Below are positions 62,035-64,000 of a stretch of 64,000 nucleotides of DNA, piece after piece. The DNA is taken from NCBI GenBank assembly GCA_024275485.1, contig JAJRZA010000066.1:62001-126000 (forward strand), written 5' to 3'. The notes beneath the pieces were generated by a model. It had not been told where the DNA came from. It searched no databases and was given only the letters and a program-made list of their open reading frames with translations. Source of the DNA: Candidatus Krumholzibacteriota bacterium. Its GTDB lineage: Bacteria > Krumholzibacteriota > Krumholzibacteriia > LZORAL124-64-63. The first letter of the stretch is position 1. Each line of letters opens with the position of its first letter. A program made the position numbers and the translations under genes.

Positions 62035-64000
62035 ATGCGTTCGCGCCGTATTGACCTGAAAATAATGCTCTTCGCCCTGTTGGCCCTTTTAGCCTGGGCT
62101 GGTTGTGCCCAACAAGATCTTTATGAGCCACCGGGAGCCACCTTCACTCGGGTTGGCAGTGTTCCTTTGCCCAGTGAAAACGAAGGTGTGGCCATCATGG
62201 GCCGGTACGCTTTTGTTGCCGGCGGCCAGGCTGGTTTGCACGCTATCGACTTCACCGACCCAACTCATCCTGTGCTCTTGCAAACCCTCAATACTCTCAA
62301 GTACAGCGAGAGTGTCGAAGTGGTGCGCACCTTTGTGGACCACCAGTTGCAGGACATCGCCCTGGTTGTCGAAGGCACTGAAGGCATCACCAGTTACGAC
62401 ATCACCAATCCCTCGGACATGGTCGATTTCAACAGCGGAACCACCGCCGTTTTTGGCAATCGGGTTTTTGTGGAACAGCCTGAAGATCCGGAAGAACCGT
62501 TCATTGCCTTCCTGGCCGAGAGTTGGAAAGGCGTCCGCATTTTTGAGTCCATCCCCGCCCAACCCGGTATCCTGGCCTACAACGGAGTCTTTGTCGAAAC
62601 CCAGGGCTATGCCGAAGGAATAGAGGTGCGCAACGGTTTTGCTTATGTGGCTGATGATGAAATGGGTCTTGCCGTTTTGGACGTACGCATCCTAGACCTG
62701 GACGCCGTAGAACTGGTCAGCTGGGCAGACAGCCCGGGCGAAGCCCTGGACGTGGTACTTGAAGGCGACTACGCCTATGTGGCGGACGGGTACGAAGGCC
62801 TGGCGATTTTCCGGATCAACGGGCCGGATATTCCGGTCCGTTTGACCAACCTTGACCTCGATGGCAAATGTAGGGCGGTGGCTGTGCGGGACAACCTCTG
62901 CGTCCTGGCCGCCCAGGGTAGCGGAGTGCACTTTGTGGATGTCCGGAATCCCGCGGAACCGGTTTTTCTGGGTCGCATCCTCACCGAATACGCCATGGAT
63001 CTGGCCATCAGCAGCGAGGGTTTCATCCTGGTCGCGGATCGTGACGAAGGTCTTGTCATCCTCCAGGGTCCCCGTGAATTTATCGATAATACTCCCCCTG
63101 CTCCCGTGCTGAGTCTTTTCAGCGAAAGCTTCGGTGTCGGCGCAGTTCGCCTGAGTTGGTATGCCACAGGTGATGACCGCATGGAAGGTATTGCCAGCAG
63201 TTTTGAAATACGCTATGCAGAGTCACCCATCATTGACGAGACTACCTGGGATGCAGCCACGGTGATCCCCGATATTCCGGCACCCGAATTGCCCGGTACA
63301 GCCATGAGCTTTGTCGTCACCGATATGACCTCTGGCGTGAAACACTTTGCCATTCGTTGCAGTGACAACGCCGGCCATATTTCCTCACTCAGCAATCCCG
63401 TCAGCGCCGCACCCGGTGAAGGTATCCTGCTCCTGGAACCCAACCTCGATATTCAAGGTGGCACCACCAACGACATCTACACCTACGAAGTGACTTACAT
63501 TTTCTCCGATGATCCCACCGTGTATCAGGTTCTCATCGATGGAAACCCTTTTGACCTGAGTGTGGTGGAAACCAAATTCGGTGAAATCCTTTATCGATAC
63601 CAAACCCAATTGCCCTCGGGCACTCATACCTACTCCTTCAACTTTGAAGTGGAAGATCCCGGAGTTTCCCCCGCTACAACTGAACAGGCCAGTGGGCCGG
63701 TGGTAGGCAGCATCGTTTTTGTCATGGGCAGTTCCGACACCGACGATATTGATAACCCGGATTTCGAACCTGGACGGCAAAGTGACGAATGGCAGCACAC
63801 TGTTGTCTTTACCGACAGTTTGGTAGCCGCCGTAACAGAAGTTACCCAGGGCCAATGGGCCGACCTCGGGCTGACCGACCCAAGCCATTTCAATGGCACC
63901 AATCGGCCTGTGGAAACGCTCACCTGGCACCAGGCTGTGCAATACTGCAATGCCCTTTCAGCTGCGGAAGGCCTTACCAGCGCTTACAGTATCAACGGGG
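62035..64000 (+). CDS. Lipoprotein with LVIVD-type propeller, FN3 and start of an FGE/sulfatase-modifying domain (3' end outside window)
   Basis: At least 655 residues visible. Signal peptide with lipobox LLAWAGC (Cys about 24). Residues about 40-330 hold LVIVD-type propeller repeats (AYVADGYEGLAIFRI, CVLAAQGSGVHFVDVRNPAEPVFLG, GFILVADRDEGLVILQ). An FN3-like domain follows (about 340-440), then a beta region. From about 580 the sequence reads VTEVTQGQWADL...NRPVETLTWHQAVQYCNALS, the opening of the formylglycine-generating-enzyme/SUMF1 fold, which is often recruited for non-catalytic or ligand-binding roles. It continues past 64000. SD AAGGAG is 6 bases before the ATG at 62035. Confidence 0.85.
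   Translation, partial: MRSRRIDLKIMLFALLALLAWAGCAQQDLYEPPGATFTRVGSVPLPSENEGVAIMGRYAFVAGGQAGLHAIDFTDPTHPVLLQTLNTLKYSESVEVVRTFVDHQLQDIALVVEGTEGITSYDITNPSDMVDFNSGTTAVFGNRVFVEQPEDPEEPFIAFLAESWKGVRIFESIPAQPGILAYNGVFVETQGYAEGIEVRNGFAYVADDEMGLAVLDVRILDLDAVELVSWADSPGEALDVVLEGDYAYVADGYEGLAIFRINGPDIPVRLTNLDLDGKCRAVAVRDNLCVLAAQGSGVHFVDVRNPAEPVFLGRILTEYAMDLAISSEGFILVADRDEGLVILQGPREFIDNTPPAPVLSLFSESFGVGAVRLSWYATGDDRMEGIASSFEIRYAESPIIDETTWDAATVIPDIPAPELPGTAMSFVVTDMTSGVKHFAIRCSDNAGHISSLSNPVSAAPGEGILLLEPNLDIQGGTTNDIYTYEVTYIFSDDPTVYQVLIDGNPFDLSVVETKFGEILYRYQTQLPSGTHTYSFNFEVEDPGVSPATTEQASGPVVGSIVFVMGSSDTDDIDNPDFEPGRQSDEWQHTVVFTDSLVAAVTEVTQGQWADLGLTDPSHFNGTNRPVETLTWHQAVQYCNALSAAEGLTSAYSING

Overview
The window is a densely packed bacterial chromosome segment, most of it on the minus strand, from a Gram-negative-type cell. 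It encodes several lipoproteins with lipoboxes, an outer-membrane beta-barrel ending in phenylalanine, TatA and a PpiD/SurA-like folding factor. Four large secreted proteins end in the same 'PNPFNP(S/R)T ... R.VRTL ... G.Y.YR' module, which resembles FlgD-Ig/type IX secretion C-termini. Together with gingipain-like C25 peptidases and a DapL-type aminotransferase, this suggests an uncultivated member of the Fibrobacterota-Chlorobiota-Bacteroidota (FCB) superphylum or a related candidate phylum. That placement is inference. GTG and TTG starts are common. I saw no tRNA, rRNA, CRISPR array or insertion sequence.

Layout. 1-5.9 kb: Lon (cut by the window edge), a small heat-shock protein, a reduced ImuB-like Y-family protein overlapping lexA, a PfkB sugar kinase, a HIT hydrolase and a histone-H1-like/HARE-HTH protein. 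6-14.3 kb: a metzincin lipoprotein, an oligopeptide-binding-type lipoprotein and a 1617-residue C25 peptidase with a structured leader. 14.6-21.1 kb: a surface-polysaccharide cluster (NodB-like protein, methyltransferase, WecA/TagO-type transferase, GT4 transferase, O-antigen-ligase-like protein, small membrane-anchored protein). 21.3-23.3 kb: a ParA ATPase fused to an AMPK-type glycogen-binding domain and an unknown partner. 23.4-30.5 kb: a DUF212 membrane protein, a divergent PPIase, and an operon of DUF4321, tatA, mrfA, mrfB and a winged-helix gene. 30.6-36.9 kb: a long overlapping operon for lysine/folate/pantothenate metabolism (dapL, folB, folK, dNK, panB, panC, GlmU N-domain, HIT, LytR_C). 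37-42.7 kb: a TPR protein, then a GT4 gene coupled to the selenium-dependent molybdenum hydroxylase maturation set yqeC-mocA-xdhC-yqeB. 42.7-45 kb: groES-groEL under a CIRCE element. 45.1-50.9 kb: a lipoprotein and a second C25-like protein.

51.3-64 kb is the most unusual part. It is a plus-strand operon with mostly overlapping genes: a secreted beta-helix protein, a third C25-like protein, pgsB and pgsC (poly-gamma-glutamate synthase), a PgsW-like protein fused to a secreted duplicated domain, an outer-membrane barrel carrying a similar domain, and a lipoprotein with LVIVD-type repeats and the start of a formylglycine-generating-enzyme fold. I read it as a candidate envelope-spanning system that makes and exports a poly-gamma-glutamate-like polymer in a diderm cell.

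Start sites were chosen from Shine-Dalgarno (SD) spacing, signal peptides and overlap with the upstream gene. Many differ from the longest possible reading frame. All functional names are from reading the protein sequence by eye; no database search was run.
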